This document shows, piece by piece, positions 7,314-16,476 of a stretch of 64,000 bases of DNA. Position 1 is the stretch's first letter, and every line of letters starts with the position of its first letter. The position numbers and the translations under genes are program-made. The notes under the pieces were generated by a model. That model had not been told where the DNA came from and ran no database searches. It saw only the letters and a program-made list of their open reading frames with translations. The stretch is taken from positions 1 to 64,000 of the forward strand of contig NZ_FQVB01000019.1 in the NCBI RefSeq assembly GCF_900129305.1, written 5' to 3'. This DNA is from Desulfacinum infernum DSM 9756. Lineage in GTDB: Bacteria; Desulfobacterota; Syntrophobacteria; Syntrophobacterales; DSM-9756.

Positions 7314-9278
7314 TCAGGCGGGCTGTGGCGTTTTCAGTCCGCCGTCGTCGCCTTCCTTCTTGTTCTTGTAACGCTGCCAGAAGTAGACGACGGCGATCAT
7401 CGCGATGCCGATGAGGTCCGAGGTGATGTGCGGGTGGTAGCACATGTAGGTGCCGAAGGCGAAGATGATCCATTCCAGCACGGTGGTTTTTCGGATCAGG
7501 TAGCCCATGGTCACGGCCGAAAAGGCCAACGTTCCCAGGGTGGCGGAAACATAGGCCATGACGATTTCCTGCCACGTTCCCATGAGAAGGATCCCCGGCA
7601 CGTAGGCGAAAAGGAACGGACCCACGTAGAGGAACTTGGCGAACTTGAAGGAGGTCCACCCCGTTTTCCAAGGGTCGCTCCCGGCGATGGCGGCCCCCGC
7701 GTAGGCGGCCACGCACACGGGCGGCGTGATGTTGGAATCCTGGCTGAACCAGTAGACGATCATGTGGGCGGCGATGGGGTGGACCCCCATCTTGTCCAAG
7801 GCGGGCACGGCCAGCACGGCTGTGATGAGATAGGCGGCCGTCACGGGAACCCCCATGCCGAGCACCAAGGACGCCAGGCCGATCAGGAGGATGGCGATGG
7901 GAAGATGACCTCCGGAAAGGGAAATGATGATGTCGGAGAACTTCAGCCCGATGCCCGTGAGCGCGATGGAGCCGACGATCATGCCGATGACCCCCACCGT
8001 GGCGCCGATCACCAGGGTGCTCCGGGCCCCGTCCAGGATGGCCTCGTAGATTTCCCGAAACTTCATCCTGTTCTCCGGCCGCACCCAACTCACCCCGATG
8101 CAGCTCAGCGTGGCCCAAAAGGCGGCCATCCCGGGGCTGTAGCCCAGAAGCATCAAGACAATGATCACCAGGAGCGGAATGGACATGTACCATTCCTTCT
8201 TGAGGATCTCCATGGGTTTGGGAAGGTCTTCCTGGATCCCCACGATATTGTGTTTCTTGGCTTCGAAGTGGACCATGGTGAAGACCGAAAGGAAATAGAG
8301 CAGGGCCGGGCCCACGGCCATCTTCATGATCTCCACGTAGGGGGTGCGGGTAAGTTCGGCCATGAGAAATCCGCCCGCACCCATGATGGGGGGCATGAAC
8401 ATGCCCACGATGGAGGCCGACGGTTCGATGGCTCCTGCCACGTGGGGACGGAAGCCCGCCTTCTTCATGAGCGGGATGGTGAAGGCGCCGGTGGAGACCG
8501 TATTGGCGATGGCGCTTCCCGAGATGGACCCGAAGAAGGTTGAGGCCATGCAGGCCACCTTGGCGGGGCCGCCCACGGTGCGCCCGGCCAGCGCCATGGG
8601 AAAGTCCAGGAAGAACTGGCCGGCGCCCGATTTTTTCAGAAAGGCTCCGAAGAAGATGAAAAGGATGACATAGGTGACCAGCACGCTGGCCATGACCCCG
8701 AAGACGCCGTCCTGGGTCAGGTAGAGGTGGTTCACGATCCGTTCCAGCCGGAAGCCTCGATGGGCGAAGGGGCCAGGCATATAGGGGCCGAAATAGCAGT
8801 AGACCGCGGCCAGAAGTCCCACGATGGTCATGGACCAGCCCAGCACCCGCCGGCAGATTTCCAGGGAAAGAAGCAGTCCCAGCACGCTCACGTAGAAGTC
8901 GAGCTGCGTCTCGCTCCCCATGCGGTAGTTGAGGGCTTCGAATTCATGGATCCAGTAGCCCACGGCGAAGACGGAAAGCAGGGCCAGGACCACGTCGAAG
9001 ACGGAGGGGCGGTGATGGGGGGAGCGCTTGGAAAACGGATAGGTGAGAAAGATGAAGACGTAGGTGACGAGCACGTAGAGGCCCCGGTTGTACTGAACGG
9101 ACACGGGCCGGATGCCCGCCGTGTAGAAGTAGAAGAGGACCATGAAGACGCTGATGGCCGAGGCGATCCACATCCAGGGGCCGGTCAGCTTTCTTCCGGC
9201 TTTTTCCTCTTTTTCCAGGAGTTTCTTGAGCTTGACGTCTTCTTGAGCTTCCGTGGCTTTCTTTTCCATCTCGTCCAT
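7314..9278 (-). CDS. TRAP transporter permease, fused 4TM/12TM (DctQ-DctM) subunit
   Basis: Inner-membrane permease of a tripartite ATP-independent transporter driven by a Na+ or H+ gradient. The 654-aa protein has about 16-18 hydrophobic segments. The N-terminal third carries the small-subunit part, and the rest is the DctM-like part with AGRTVGGPAKVACMASTFFGSISGSA and FMPPIMGAGGFLMAE typical of the TAXI-type fusions. The ATG at 9278 gives MDEMEKKATEA; the ribosome site (AAGG at 10 bases) is weak and an earlier in-frame start exists. The partner solute receptor is immediately upstream, though a 450-base gap with a REP composite separates them. Confidence 0.92.
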   Translation of the reverse strand: MDEMEKKATEAQEDVKLKKLLEKEEKAGRKLTGPWMWIASAISVFMVLFYFYTAGIRPVSVQYNRGLYVLVTYVFIFLTYPFSKRSPHHRPSVFDVVLALLSVFAVGYWIHEFEALNYRMGSETQLDFYVSVLGLLLSLEICRRVLGWSMTIVGLLAAVYCYFGPYMPGPFAHRGFRLERIVNHLYLTQDGVFGVMASVLVTYVILFIFFGAFLKKSGAGQFFLDFPMALAGRTVGGPAKVACMASTFFGSISGSAIANTVSTGAFTIPLMKKAGFRPHVAGAIEPSASIVGMFMPPIMGAGGFLMAELTRTPYVEIMKMAVGPALLYFLSVFTMVHFEAKKHNIVGIQEDLPKPMEILKKEWYMSIPLLVIIVLMLLGYSPGMAAFWATLSCIGVSWVRPENRMKFREIYEAILDGARSTLVIGATVGVIGMIVGSIALTGIGLKFSDIIISLSGGHLPIAILLIGLASLVLGMGVPVTAAYLITAVLAVPALDKMGVHPIAAHMIVYWFSQDSNITPPVCVAAYAGAAIAGSDPWKTGWTSFKFAKFLYVGPFLFAYVPGILLMGTWQEIVMAYVSATLGTLAFSAVTMGYLIRKTTVLEWIIFAFGTYMCYHPHITSDLIGIAMIAVVYFWQRYKNKKEGDDGGLKTPQPA

Positions 9279-9452
9279 ACTTGTCCAACCTTGCATCCGT
9301 GGGTGGGGTTTCCGCACCCGCAGGGAAAAGAGTCAGAAAGAGGGGTGTGTTGAAGTGGGTTGAAAGAGCCTCCCTACCCATTCCTTATCCCCGTGTGGTT
9401 TGTGGCTGGAACGGGGAACGGGAATGCCCACCGGTGGTGGTCGCTTCATGCA

Positions 9453-9474
9453 GGGGCGGTTCGCGAACCGCCCC
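9453..9474. repeat. Perfect 22-bp palindrome
   Basis: GGGGCGGTTCG followed directly by CGAACCGCCCC. It lies in the 450-base gap between the TAXI receptor and the permease, which otherwise holds only the composite repeat at 9579-9690. It might attenuate or stabilise the downstream message; no U-run follows on either strand. Confidence 0.6.
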
Positions 9475-9578
9475 CACATGCATGGCGGACTGGAGTGGAG
9501 GCTTGATGCGTTTCCGGGCAAAAGCTTGTCCGGGAATGACTTTCCGGCTCAAGATACCGGGGAATTTCCGTTCTTTTC

Positions 9579-9690
9579 GTAGCCGCGGGGCTTCAGCCCC
9601 GCGGGAAGGGCCCTGGCAACCTTGAAGTGGCGGGCGTACCCGATGGCCGAAGCCAGGGGTCTTTCCCGCAGCCCCGAAGGGCTGCACTAC
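9579..9690. repeat. Composite REP/BIME-like element, copy 1
   Basis: Left end GTAG plus a CCGCGGGGC-TTCA-GCCCCGCGG hairpin; right end an inverted GCAGCCCCGAAGGGCTGC hairpin closing with CTAC. The GTAG tetranucleotides face outward. The interior is the most diverged of the four copies. It sits between two genes of the same operon. Confidence 0.85.
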
Positions 9691-9728
9691 GACAAAGGCG
9701 GTCATCCCCGGTGTTTTCGGGCAAACCT

Positions 9729-10721
9729 CTAGTCCACCGGCTTGAACTTGTCGGGAATCTCCAGGCCCTGCTCCTTCCAGAAGCGGTAGGCGCCCTTGTG
9801 GAGCGGAGCCGACAGGCCGGTGAGGGCGTTCTGGACGGACATGTCGCTGGCCGCCTTGTGGGCCTTCCTCATGTGATCCAGCCCCTCCGGCGAGAAGATG
9901 GCCCTGAGGGCGTTGTAGACGATCTCCTCATCCACGTCCTTGTTGGCGATCCAGAAGGTGCTGTCCTGGAAGCTCACCACGTCCTCGTCCTGACCCCGGT
10001 ACGTGCCCTTGGGGATGATCACCTTGCTGTAGAAGGGGTATTCGTCGTAAAAACCGGCTTCCTCGGCGTCCTTGTGGACGCTTACGAGGCTGATTTCATC
10101 CTGGGTGCTGGCTTCGATGATGGAGGCGTTGGGGTAACCCACCAGGACCCAGAAGGCATCGATCTTGCGATCCTTGAAAGCCGCGGCGGCGGCGGAGTAG
10201 CCCAAGAACTGGGGTTGAATCTTGTCCCAGAGCCCCAGGCTGCGGAAGAAGCGCTCGGCCGAAAGTGCGGCACCGGAACCGGCGTTGCCCACGGCCACCT
10301 TCTTGCCTTCAAGCTGCTTGGCGCTGGTGATGCCGCTGCTCTTCAGGACCACCAACTGGGCCGGGGCTCCGTAAAGGTAGGCCAAGGGTCGCACATTGTC
10401 GTACTTGGTGTCGTCCTTGGGCAGCTTGCCGTTGCGACCCAGAAAGATGTCGCCCGCGTAGGAGATGCCGAAATCCACGTCGTGGCGATGCACCCGTTTG
10501 ACGTTCTCCGCCGATCCTCCCGATCCTTCGCTGGACACTTCCACGTCGGGAACGTTCTTGGTCAGATAGATGGCAATGGCGTTGGCGAAGTAGTTGAAGG
10601 TGCCGCCCACGGGGCCGCCTCCGATGGCGAGAAAGGTCTTCTTGGCGTGGGCTTGATCCATGGGAGTCAAGGCGAAGATACAGGCAACGGCCAGGGCCAG
10701 AATAAGCAACCTCTTCGTCAT
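9729..10721 (-). CDS. TAXI-family TRAP transporter solute-binding receptor
   Basis: Periplasmic receptor that delivers substrate to the TRAP permease downstream. The 330-aa precursor has a clear signal peptide (MTKRLLILALAVACIFALT, with cleavage likely after AHA near residue 26) and the TAXI hallmark AIGGGPVGGTFNYFANAIA, then SSEGSGGSAENVKRV and VGNAGSGAALSAE. The start at 10721 has AAGGAG 8 bases upstream; the GTG at 10730 is less likely. The substrate is not predictable; C4 or branched organic acids fit the neighbourhood of malic enzyme and Na+-decarboxylase subunits. Confidence 0.93.
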   Translation of the reverse strand: MTKRLLILALAVACIFALTPMDQAHAKKTFLAIGGGPVGGTFNYFANAIAIYLTKNVPDVEVSSEGSGGSAENVKRVHRHDVDFGISYAGDIFLGRNGKLPKDDTKYDNVRPLAYLYGAPAQLVVLKSSGITSAKQLEGKKVAVGNAGSGAALSAERFFRSLGLWDKIQPQFLGYSAAAAAFKDRKIDAFWVLVGYPNASIIEASTQDEISLVSVHKDAEEAGFYDEYPFYSKVIIPKGTYRGQDEDVVSFQDSTFWIANKDVDEEIVYNALRAIFSPEGLDHMRKAHKAASDMSVQNALTGLSAPLHKGAYRFWKEQGLEIPDKFKPVD

Positions 10722-10841
10722 GGTGCACACTCCTTGCTCTCGGGTTCATGGTGGGCTTGCTGTCTCGTCCTTGGGTTGGATCGGTCTTGATCCGGTTCTC
10801 ACCCCCTTTCGTCGTAGTCTCCTTATTGCATACACTGTATC

Positions 10842-11966
10842 TTACAAAAGAAAAGACCAAAGAACACCCGCGGCGATGGCCGAGCCGATCACGCCCGAGA
10901 TGTTGGGCGCCATGGCGTGCATGAGCAGGTAGTTTCCGGGATCTTCCCGGTTGCCGATGAGTTGCACAACCCGTGCCGAATCGGGGACCGCCGAAACTCC
11001 GGCGGCGCCCAAGAGCGGGTTGATCTTGTCCTTGCTGAAAAGATTCATGAGCTTGGCAAAGAGGATGCCGCCGGCCGTGGCCACCATGAAGGAGGCGGCA
11101 CCCAGGCAGAAGATGCCCACGGACTTGGCCGTAAGAAAGACATCGGCCTGGGTGGATGCCCCCACGGTGACTCCCAACAGGATAGTGACGATGTCGATGA
11201 GGGCCGTTCGGGCGGTTTGCGCCAGTCGATCCGCCACCATGCATTCCTTGAGCAGATTGCCGAAAAAGAGCATGCCCAAAAGCGGCAGGGCCGCCGGTGC
11301 CAGAAGACAGCACAGGAGAAAACCCACGATGGGGAAGATGATCTTTTCCCGCTTGCTCACCGGCCTCGGATCGCTCATGCGAATGAGGCGCTCTTCTTTG
11401 GTGGTCAGCAAATACATGATGGGCGGCTGGATGACCGGCACCAGCGCCATGTAGGAATAGGCGGCGATGGCGATGGGACCCACCAGCTCGGGGGCCAGCT
11501 TGGCGGAAAGGAAGATGGCCGTGGGGCCGTCGGCTCCGCCGATGATGCCGATGGAACCGGCTTCATTGGCCGGAAATCCCAGAGCCAGGGCCGCCAGGAA
11601 GGTGATGAAAATGCCCACTTGGGCCGCCGCCCCCAGGAGCATGAGCTTGGGGCGGGCCAGCATGGTGGAAAAGTCGGTCATGGCCCCGATGCCCAAGAAG
11701 ATGAGGGGCGGATAGATCCCCTGGCGCACACCGAAGTAAAGATAGTGCAACACGCTTCCTTCTTCGTAAATACCGAGCCCCAAGCCTCTGAAAACCGGGA
11801 TGTTTCCCATGAGGATGCCGAAGCCGATGGGCACCAACAGAAGCGGTTCGTAATGCTTGGCGATCCCCAGGTAGATAAACGTACATCCCACCGCGATCAT
11901 GATCAGGTGGCGGTAATCCGCCAGTGCAAAACCCGTGTTGCTCAAGAAATCGAGTATCAGCTCCAT
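10842..11966 (-). CDS. oadB: Sodium-ion-translocating decarboxylase, beta subunit
   Basis: Membrane subunit that couples decarboxylation of a biotin-bound carboxyl group to Na+ export. The 374-aa protein is a multi-helix membrane protein with the family motifs GIGAMTDFS, GSIGIIGGADGPTAIFLSAKLAP and GVTVGASTQADVFL, and a C-terminal stretch AAGVSAVPDSARVVQ. The ATG at 11966 has GGGAAG 6 bases upstream. The partner gamma-like subunit is 85 bases upstream. The carboxyltransferase alpha and biotin-carrier subunits are absent from the window, so the substrate (oxaloacetate, methylmalonyl-CoA or glutaconyl-CoA) cannot be decided; the oadB name denotes the family only. Confidence 0.9.
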   Translation of the reverse strand: MELILDFLSNTGFALADYRHLIMIAVGCTFIYLGIAKHYEPLLLVPIGFGILMGNIPVFRGLGLGIYEEGSVLHYLYFGVRQGIYPPLIFLGIGAMTDFSTMLARPKLMLLGAAAQVGIFITFLAALALGFPANEAGSIGIIGGADGPTAIFLSAKLAPELVGPIAIAAYSYMALVPVIQPPIMYLLTTKEERLIRMSDPRPVSKREKIIFPIVGFLLCCLLAPAALPLLGMLFFGNLLKECMVADRLAQTARTALIDIVTILLGVTVGASTQADVFLTAKSVGIFCLGAASFMVATAGGILFAKLMNLFSKDKINPLLGAAGVSAVPDSARVVQLIGNREDPGNYLLMHAMAPNISGVIGSAIAAGVLWSFLL

Positions 11967-12051
11967 AACCACTTCCCTGTTTTCTGGAAGAATCCTGAAA
12001 CGTTTGGCGTATTGAGCGGTTCCATCCGTTCCGCTGTAAAAGACGGCCTGC

Positions 12052-12552
12052 CTAGCTCCCTACCTCGGCCTCCTCGGCCGACCTCACCACCACGTCGGGA
12101 TTCCATCGGTAGAAGCCGCGCTGAGTGCCTCCAAGCTCCTGGATCAACCCGAGGCGCAGAAAGAGGTCCAAGTGGGTGTACGGGTTGCGGATGCCGCGCT
12201 TTTCGGCCTGTTCCAGGAGGCGCGGTAGTGAAAACGTTTCCCCCTGCCGATTGGCAAGCCATTGGAAGTAGGCGTATACCTCCATCTGTTCCGTGGAAAG
12301 GTCCACCACGGGTGTGGTCGGCGTCGGAACCGCCTTGGGTTTTTCCGCCGCCATTTCTTCCGGCGAGGGAGCGGCCTTGGGGATTCGGCGGCGCTTTTCC
12401 AGCATTTCGTGGCGTCTGTCCCAGGCGGTGAGCGTCTTTTCCAGGTTGGCCAGCACCAGAGCCAGCACCACCAGGCCGGTGAACACGATGGTGATGCCGG
12501 CCGCGGTGATGAGCCACCCGTTGGCGGCGCTGATGGCAGACAGTCCGTACAT
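12052..12552 (-). CDS. OadG-like decarboxylase gamma subunit with an added winged-helix-like C-terminus
   Basis: Residues about 8-40 form one membrane helix followed by a charged LEKTLTAWDRRHEML stretch, as in the small gamma subunits that anchor Na+-decarboxylase complexes. A Pro/Ala/Lys linker (about 55-88) then leads to a compact folded domain (about 89-155, STEQMEVYAYFQWLANRQ... to RGFYRW) whose helix-helix-helix-strand character resembles a winged helix. Ordinary gamma subunits are about 80-100 aa; this one is 166. AAGGAGGGG precedes the ATG at 12552. Position just upstream of oadB supports the subunit role; the tail's function is unknown. Confidence 0.7.
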   Translation of the reverse strand: MYGLSAISAANGWLITAAGITIVFTGLVVLALVLANLEKTLTAWDRRHEMLEKRRRIPKAAPSPEEMAAEKPKAVPTPTTPVVDLSTEQMEVYAYFQWLANRQGETFSLPRLLEQAEKRGIRNPYTHLDLFLRLGLIQELGGTQRGFYRWNPDVVVRSAEEAEVGS

Positions 12553-12570
12553 GAGTTGCCCCTCCTTCTT

Positions 12571-12999
12571 TCAGGCCCGGATCTCCCGGGTCCGGTAGGG
12601 TTTGCGTTCCTGCATGATGGCTGCGATCTTCTGCATGACCCTCTGGCCCAGGCCCGCATCCATTTGGAAGAGCTTGTAGAGTTCCGAGTTGGGGAACTGA
12701 AAGAGGGTGGATTCCGTCAGGCACAGGCCCGTGGCCGTGTAGTGGAACGGGCTCACCAGGCTGGACCAGCCCAGGAGCTGGCCCGGCTCGCGCACCACGA
12801 AGGAACGGCCGTTGGGGAAGCAGAGCAGGATGGACCCGGATTTCAGGATGTAGAGATACTTGGCCGGTGATCGGGCGCTGAAAATGGCCTCGCCGGGCCT
12901 CCAGCGGGTCGGAAGGGCGATCTGGGCCAGGTGGGCGATGTCCGATTCCGTAAAATCGGCCAAAAACGGGCTTTGTCGCAGTTCCTCTGAGTGGATCAT
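12571..12999 (-). CDS. Stand-alone cyclic nucleotide-binding (cNMP/Crp-like) domain protein
   Basis: The 142-aa product is almost only a cNMP-binding beta-roll: FLADFTESDIAHLAQIA, then RPGEAIFSARSPAKYLYILKSG, then a loop FVVREPGQLLGWSSLV at the phosphate-binding cassette position, and a long C-helix. There is no HTH domain. The cassette lacks the canonical Arg-Ser/Thr pair (R-T/S-A) that contacts cyclic nucleotides, so it may bind another ligand or none. It is the first gene of the minus-strand run and stops 18 bases before the gamma subunit, which suggests it senses or regulates the pump or transporter; that is an inference. Confidence 0.82.
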   Translation of the reverse strand: MIHSEELRQSPFLADFTESDIAHLAQIALPTRWRPGEAIFSARSPAKYLYILKSGSILLCFPNGRSFVVREPGQLLGWSSLVSPFHYTATGLCLTESTLFQFPNSELYKLFQMDAGLGQRVMQKIAAIMQERKPYRTREIRA

Positions 13000-13148
13000 G
13001 TCGGTCTTGGTCTCCTCCTTGCTTCGTTGCCCAAAGGGCTGGTTCGGCTTGGGACCTTGCGGGCCTTGGGAGGCAAGATTGGTGCCGGGAGCGCCTTCCT
13101 TGTGCCCTCGGGGGTGCCGGCGGGCCCGGTCCTTTGTCGTGGGCCTTC

Positions 13149-13177
13149 CAATTACCCGGCTTTGCGTGGCGATTCAA
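13149..13177 (-). promoter_or_regulatory. Candidate sigma70-type promoter for the cNMP-oad-TRAP run
   Basis: On the minus strand TTGAAT and TAATTG are separated by 17 bases, about 150 bases upstream of the start at 12999. The match is modest. The 327-base divergent gap (13000-13326) holds no gene that I can support; a perfect palindrome TGTACGTACA lies at 13184-13193 just upstream of this promoter and may be an operator. Confidence 0.35.
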
Positions 13178-13326
13178 GGCCTATGTACGTACAAGCCCGA
13201 ACAAGGTCTTGTGCAAAGATGCTTTTCCCGGGCGAGCCCCTGTGCTAGACAGAGGTGGCGAAAATCCGCCGTCCAGGTGGCCGAAATCGGCCGGTGCCGT
13301 CGTCTCCCACAGCGAGTGGTTGTCCC

Positions 13327-16300
13327 ATGCCCCCTCCCCTGGGTATTTTTCGAAAATTCCTTCTGGCTTTTCTCCTCCTGTCCTTGGCGCCCCTGTGCGT
13401 CCTCGGCTTTTTCACCATTGAACACATCCGGCAGGTGGGCACCCGGGCCATCGAAAGCACCTCCGAGGAACTGGAACGCAAATCCAGGGAAGCCATTGAA
13501 CTTCGAGCGGTGGAACTGGCTCATCGGGTATCCGTCTTTTTAAAGGACTGTGAGGCCGATCTTCGTACGCTCCAGATGCTTCCCCGCGACGCCCACGTCT
13601 ACCAGCAATTTTCTCTGAACCACCGCGGCGAGATCTGGACGCGGGAAGGGACCAACGAGGCCTACACGGAAGTGAGGCGCCTTATCCCGCTCTACAAGGA
13701 GGTGGCCTTTATCGGGCCAGAAGGCGGGGAGCGCATAAGGATCGTAGGGGATCGGATCGTGGAGGCTGAGGAACTTCGCAACGTGAGCGATCCCCGCAAC
13801 ACCACGTACAGGAGCGAGACTTACTTCCACGAGACGCGGCGGCTTCCGGCGGGAGGAATCTATGTCTCCCACGTGACCGGCTGGTACGTCAGCCGGGAGG
13901 AGCAACTGGGTCGGGCGTCCAGCGTGGAAGAGGCCGTAGAGGGGGTGAGGTACGAAGGAGTGGTACGATTCGCCGTGGCCTGCCACGGGGACGATGGCAG
14001 CTTCCAGGGGATGGTCATGCTTTCCCTGGACCATCGGCATCTCATGGAGATGACCCAGCATGTGCTGCCGACTGAAGAGCGGTTCGTGGTCTTTCCCAGC
14101 TACAGCAGCGGCAACTATGCCTTCATGTTCGACGATGAAGGCTGGATCATCAGCCACCCCAAGTTCTGGGACATCCGGGGCGTTCGACGGGACGGCACCT
14201 TCTTCGATCCCCGTTCGCCCCTCTACAATGCGGAGGGCATCCGTGAGGGGCGGCTGCCGTTCAACCTGGATGCCGTGGCCTTCATCCATCCCAACTATCC
14301 CTTTATCGCCCGGCAGGTGCGCCGGGGGCTTTCGGGCGTGACCCAAACCTTCAACGTGGGAGGCAACCCACGGGTAATGGCCTACGCCCCCATCTTTTAT
14401 GACACGGGCCCCTACAAGAAGTACGGCATCTTTGGGGGCATTACCATCGGCGTGCAGACAGCCAAGTTCGCCGAGCCGGCCACCTGGATCGAACGGCAGA
14501 TCCGGGAGCTGGTGCGTCGGACCCGGACGAATTTCCTGCTGGTGGTGGGGCTTGCCATGGTGGGGGCCGTCCTGGCGGCCTATCTGCTGGCGCGGGCCAT
14601 CACGGGTCCGCTCCGGGCCCTGACGGCCCAAGCCCAGAAAGTGGCTTCGGGGGAGCAAAGCTGGGATCTTCGTATCCGGACGGGAGACGAGGTGGAGATC
14701 CTGGCCCTGGAGTTTCAGCGCATGACCCAGGAAGTCCAGGCCCATCGCAGCCGGCTGGAGCGGTCCCTGGCGGAACTGGAAACGTCCAAGGCGGCCTTGG
14801 AGGCGCATTCTGAAGAGCTCCAGCGCCAACTCCACGTGCTGAAGAACTTGCACTACCTGAGCCACTACCTGGGGGTGGTCTTCGACCGCGAGATGCTCCT
14901 GGGGGCCGTGCTCAAGACCTGCGTGGAGGGGCTCGGCTTTGACCGATCCATCCTCTACCTTTTCGAACCCGAGTCCCAGAGGCTCGTGTGCCGCGGCACC
15001 TTCGGCTTCAACCCCGAAGAGGAGGCCCGGGCCCGGGCCGCCGGCTATGATGTCCGAAGCCACGATTGCGTCCCCACGCGGGTCTTCCGCCACGGACAAA
15101 CCGTCTTCGTTCGGGACATCACCAAGGATCACGATGCCACGGCGCTGGACCTCAAGATCTCGCGGGTTTCCGGCGTGCGGGTCTTCGCCTTCGTGCCCAT
15201 CAAGGTGCGGGACCAGGTCATCGGGGTGTTGGGGGCGGACAATGCCCGCTCCGGGCGGCCTTTGGAGAAGATCCAGGTGGATTCCCTGCAGATCCTGGCA
15301 AACGATGCGGCCCGCGCCGTGGAGCGCTCGCTTCTCTATGAACAGATCGCCAAGGAGAGAAATTTCGTCCAGTTCATCTTCCGCCACTTCACCATGGGGA
15401 TCCTCACCCTGGACGCGGCAGGATGCATCTCGTCCATCAATCCCCAGGCCGAGAGGCTCTTGGGGCTTTCCCGCGCGGAGTCGCTCTACCGGCCTTGGCG
15501 GGAGGTGTTTGCCCTTCAGGATCCATGGAGGGAAGTGGTCGGCGGGTTCCTGGCCGGCGAGGATCAGGAGAGGACCGCGGAGCTGGTGGTGGCGGGGGAG
15601 GGGGGCGAAGAGCGATTTGTGGAAGCCCACCTGGCGAAGATCGAACCCGACAACCAGGATGTGCGCCTGCTGATTGCCGTCCGGGACGTGTCGCGTCGCA
15701 AGAGGATGGAGGAATACCTGCGGCGGTCCGATCGCCTGATCAGCCTGGGCACCCTGTCGGCGGGCATCGCCCATGAGATCCGAAACCCCCTCACGGGTGT
15801 GTGCCTGATGCTGGACGATCTGCACGATCACCTGACGGACCGACCCCGGGAGCGGACGGTGATCGCCCGGGCCATGCAGGAGATGGAACGCCTGGAAAAC
15901 CTGATCCACAGCCTTCTGGACTTTGCCTCCCCCGCTTCCCCGGGGCGCAAAAAGGCCGTCGCGTTAGACCAGGAGGTGCAAAAGACCCTTTTTCTCGTCA
16001 ACAAGAGGTGCCGGGGACAAGGGGTTCGGGTGGAAGTGAAGACTTTTCCCCAAAGTGTGCCGGTGACCGTGGATCCGGACCGGTTTCGCCAGGCCCTCTT
16101 GAACATCCTTCTCAATGCCATCGACGCCATGGGGGAAGGAGGGCGGCTGAGCATTCAGGTCCTGCCCGTGAGCGGGGGAGAATCCTTGGCGGAAGGTCCG
16201 TGCATGCGGGTACTGGTGCGGGACACGGGAGCCGGTATCGCCAAGGAAGATCTGCCGTACATCTTCGATCCGTTCTTCAGCCGAAAGGCGGGCGGGGTGG

Positions 16301-16476
16301 GACTGGGACTGTCCATCGTCCACAGCATCGTGGAGGAGCACGGGGGCAGGATCCACGTGGAGAGCGAGCCGGGATCGGGAACGACCTTTATCATGGACTT
16401 TCCCCTGCCGACAGGCGGTTCGAGTGAGACGGCCGAAGGAGAGGTGGATGGAACGGATTCTGGTGGTGGACGATGA
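13327..16476 (+). CDS. Membrane sensor histidine kinase (Cache-HAMP-GAF-PAS-HisKA-HATPase)
   Basis: Senses an extracytoplasmic signal and phosphorylates the NtrC-type regulator whose start overlaps its 3' end. In the 1049-aa protein: membrane helix at about 9-30, a periplasmic Cache-like domain to about 395, a second helix at about 401-421, HAMP to about 475, a coiled linker, a GAF domain at about 505-680, a PAS domain at about 685-790, the HisKA H-box AGIAHEIRNPLTG with His816, and a HATPase_c domain with NILLNAIDAMGEGG, DTGAGI and GVGLGLSIV. The ATG at 13327 places the first helix naturally after MPPPLGIFRK; a GTG at 13255 is an alternative start. No strong ribosome site is seen for either. 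Confidence 0.9.
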   Translation: MPPPLGIFRKFLLAFLLLSLAPLCVLGFFTIEHIRQVGTRAIESTSEELERKSREAIELRAVELAHRVSVFLKDCEADLRTLQMLPRDAHVYQQFSLNHRGEIWTREGTNEAYTEVRRLIPLYKEVAFIGPEGGERIRIVGDRIVEAEELRNVSDPRNTTYRSETYFHETRRLPAGGIYVSHVTGWYVSREEQLGRASSVEEAVEGVRYEGVVRFAVACHGDDGSFQGMVMLSLDHRHLMEMTQHVLPTEERFVVFPSYSSGNYAFMFDDEGWIISHPKFWDIRGVRRDGTFFDPRSPLYNAEGIREGRLPFNLDAVAFIHPNYPFIARQVRRGLSGVTQTFNVGGNPRVMAYAPIFYDTGPYKKYGIFGGITIGVQTAKFAEPATWIERQIRELVRRTRTNFLLVVGLAMVGAVLAAYLLARAITGPLRALTAQAQKVASGEQSWDLRIRTGDEVEILALEFQRMTQEVQAHRSRLERSLAELETSKAALEAHSEELQRQLHVLKNLHYLSHYLGVVFDREMLLGAVLKTCVEGLGFDRSILYLFEPESQRLVCRGTFGFNPEEEARARAAGYDVRSHDCVPTRVFRHGQTVFVRDITKDHDATALDLKISRVSGVRVFAFVPIKVRDQVIGVLGADNARSGRPLEKIQVDSLQILANDAARAVERSLLYEQIAKERNFVQFIFRHFTMGILTLDAAGCISSINPQAERLLGLSRAESLYRPWREVFALQDPWREVVGGFLAGEDQERTAELVVAGEGGEERFVEAHLAKIEPDNQDVRLLIAVRDVSRRKRMEEYLRRSDRLISLGTLSAGIAHEIRNPLTGVCLMLDDLHDHLTDRPRERTVIARAMQEMERLENLIHSLLDFASPASPGRKKAVALDQEVQKTLFLVNKRCRGQGVRVEVKTFPQSVPVTVDPDRFRQALLNILLNAIDAMGEGGRLSIQVLPVSGGESLAEGPCMRVLVRDTGAGIAKEDLPYIFDPFFSRKAGGVGLGLSIVHSIVEEHGGRIHVESEPGSGTTFIMDFPLPTGGSSETAEGEVDGTDSGGGR

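Noticed and set aside
13255-13326. GTG start for the sensor kinase
   Set aside because: It would put 24 Arg/Pro-rich residues before the membrane helix without a better ribosome site; kept only as an alternative.
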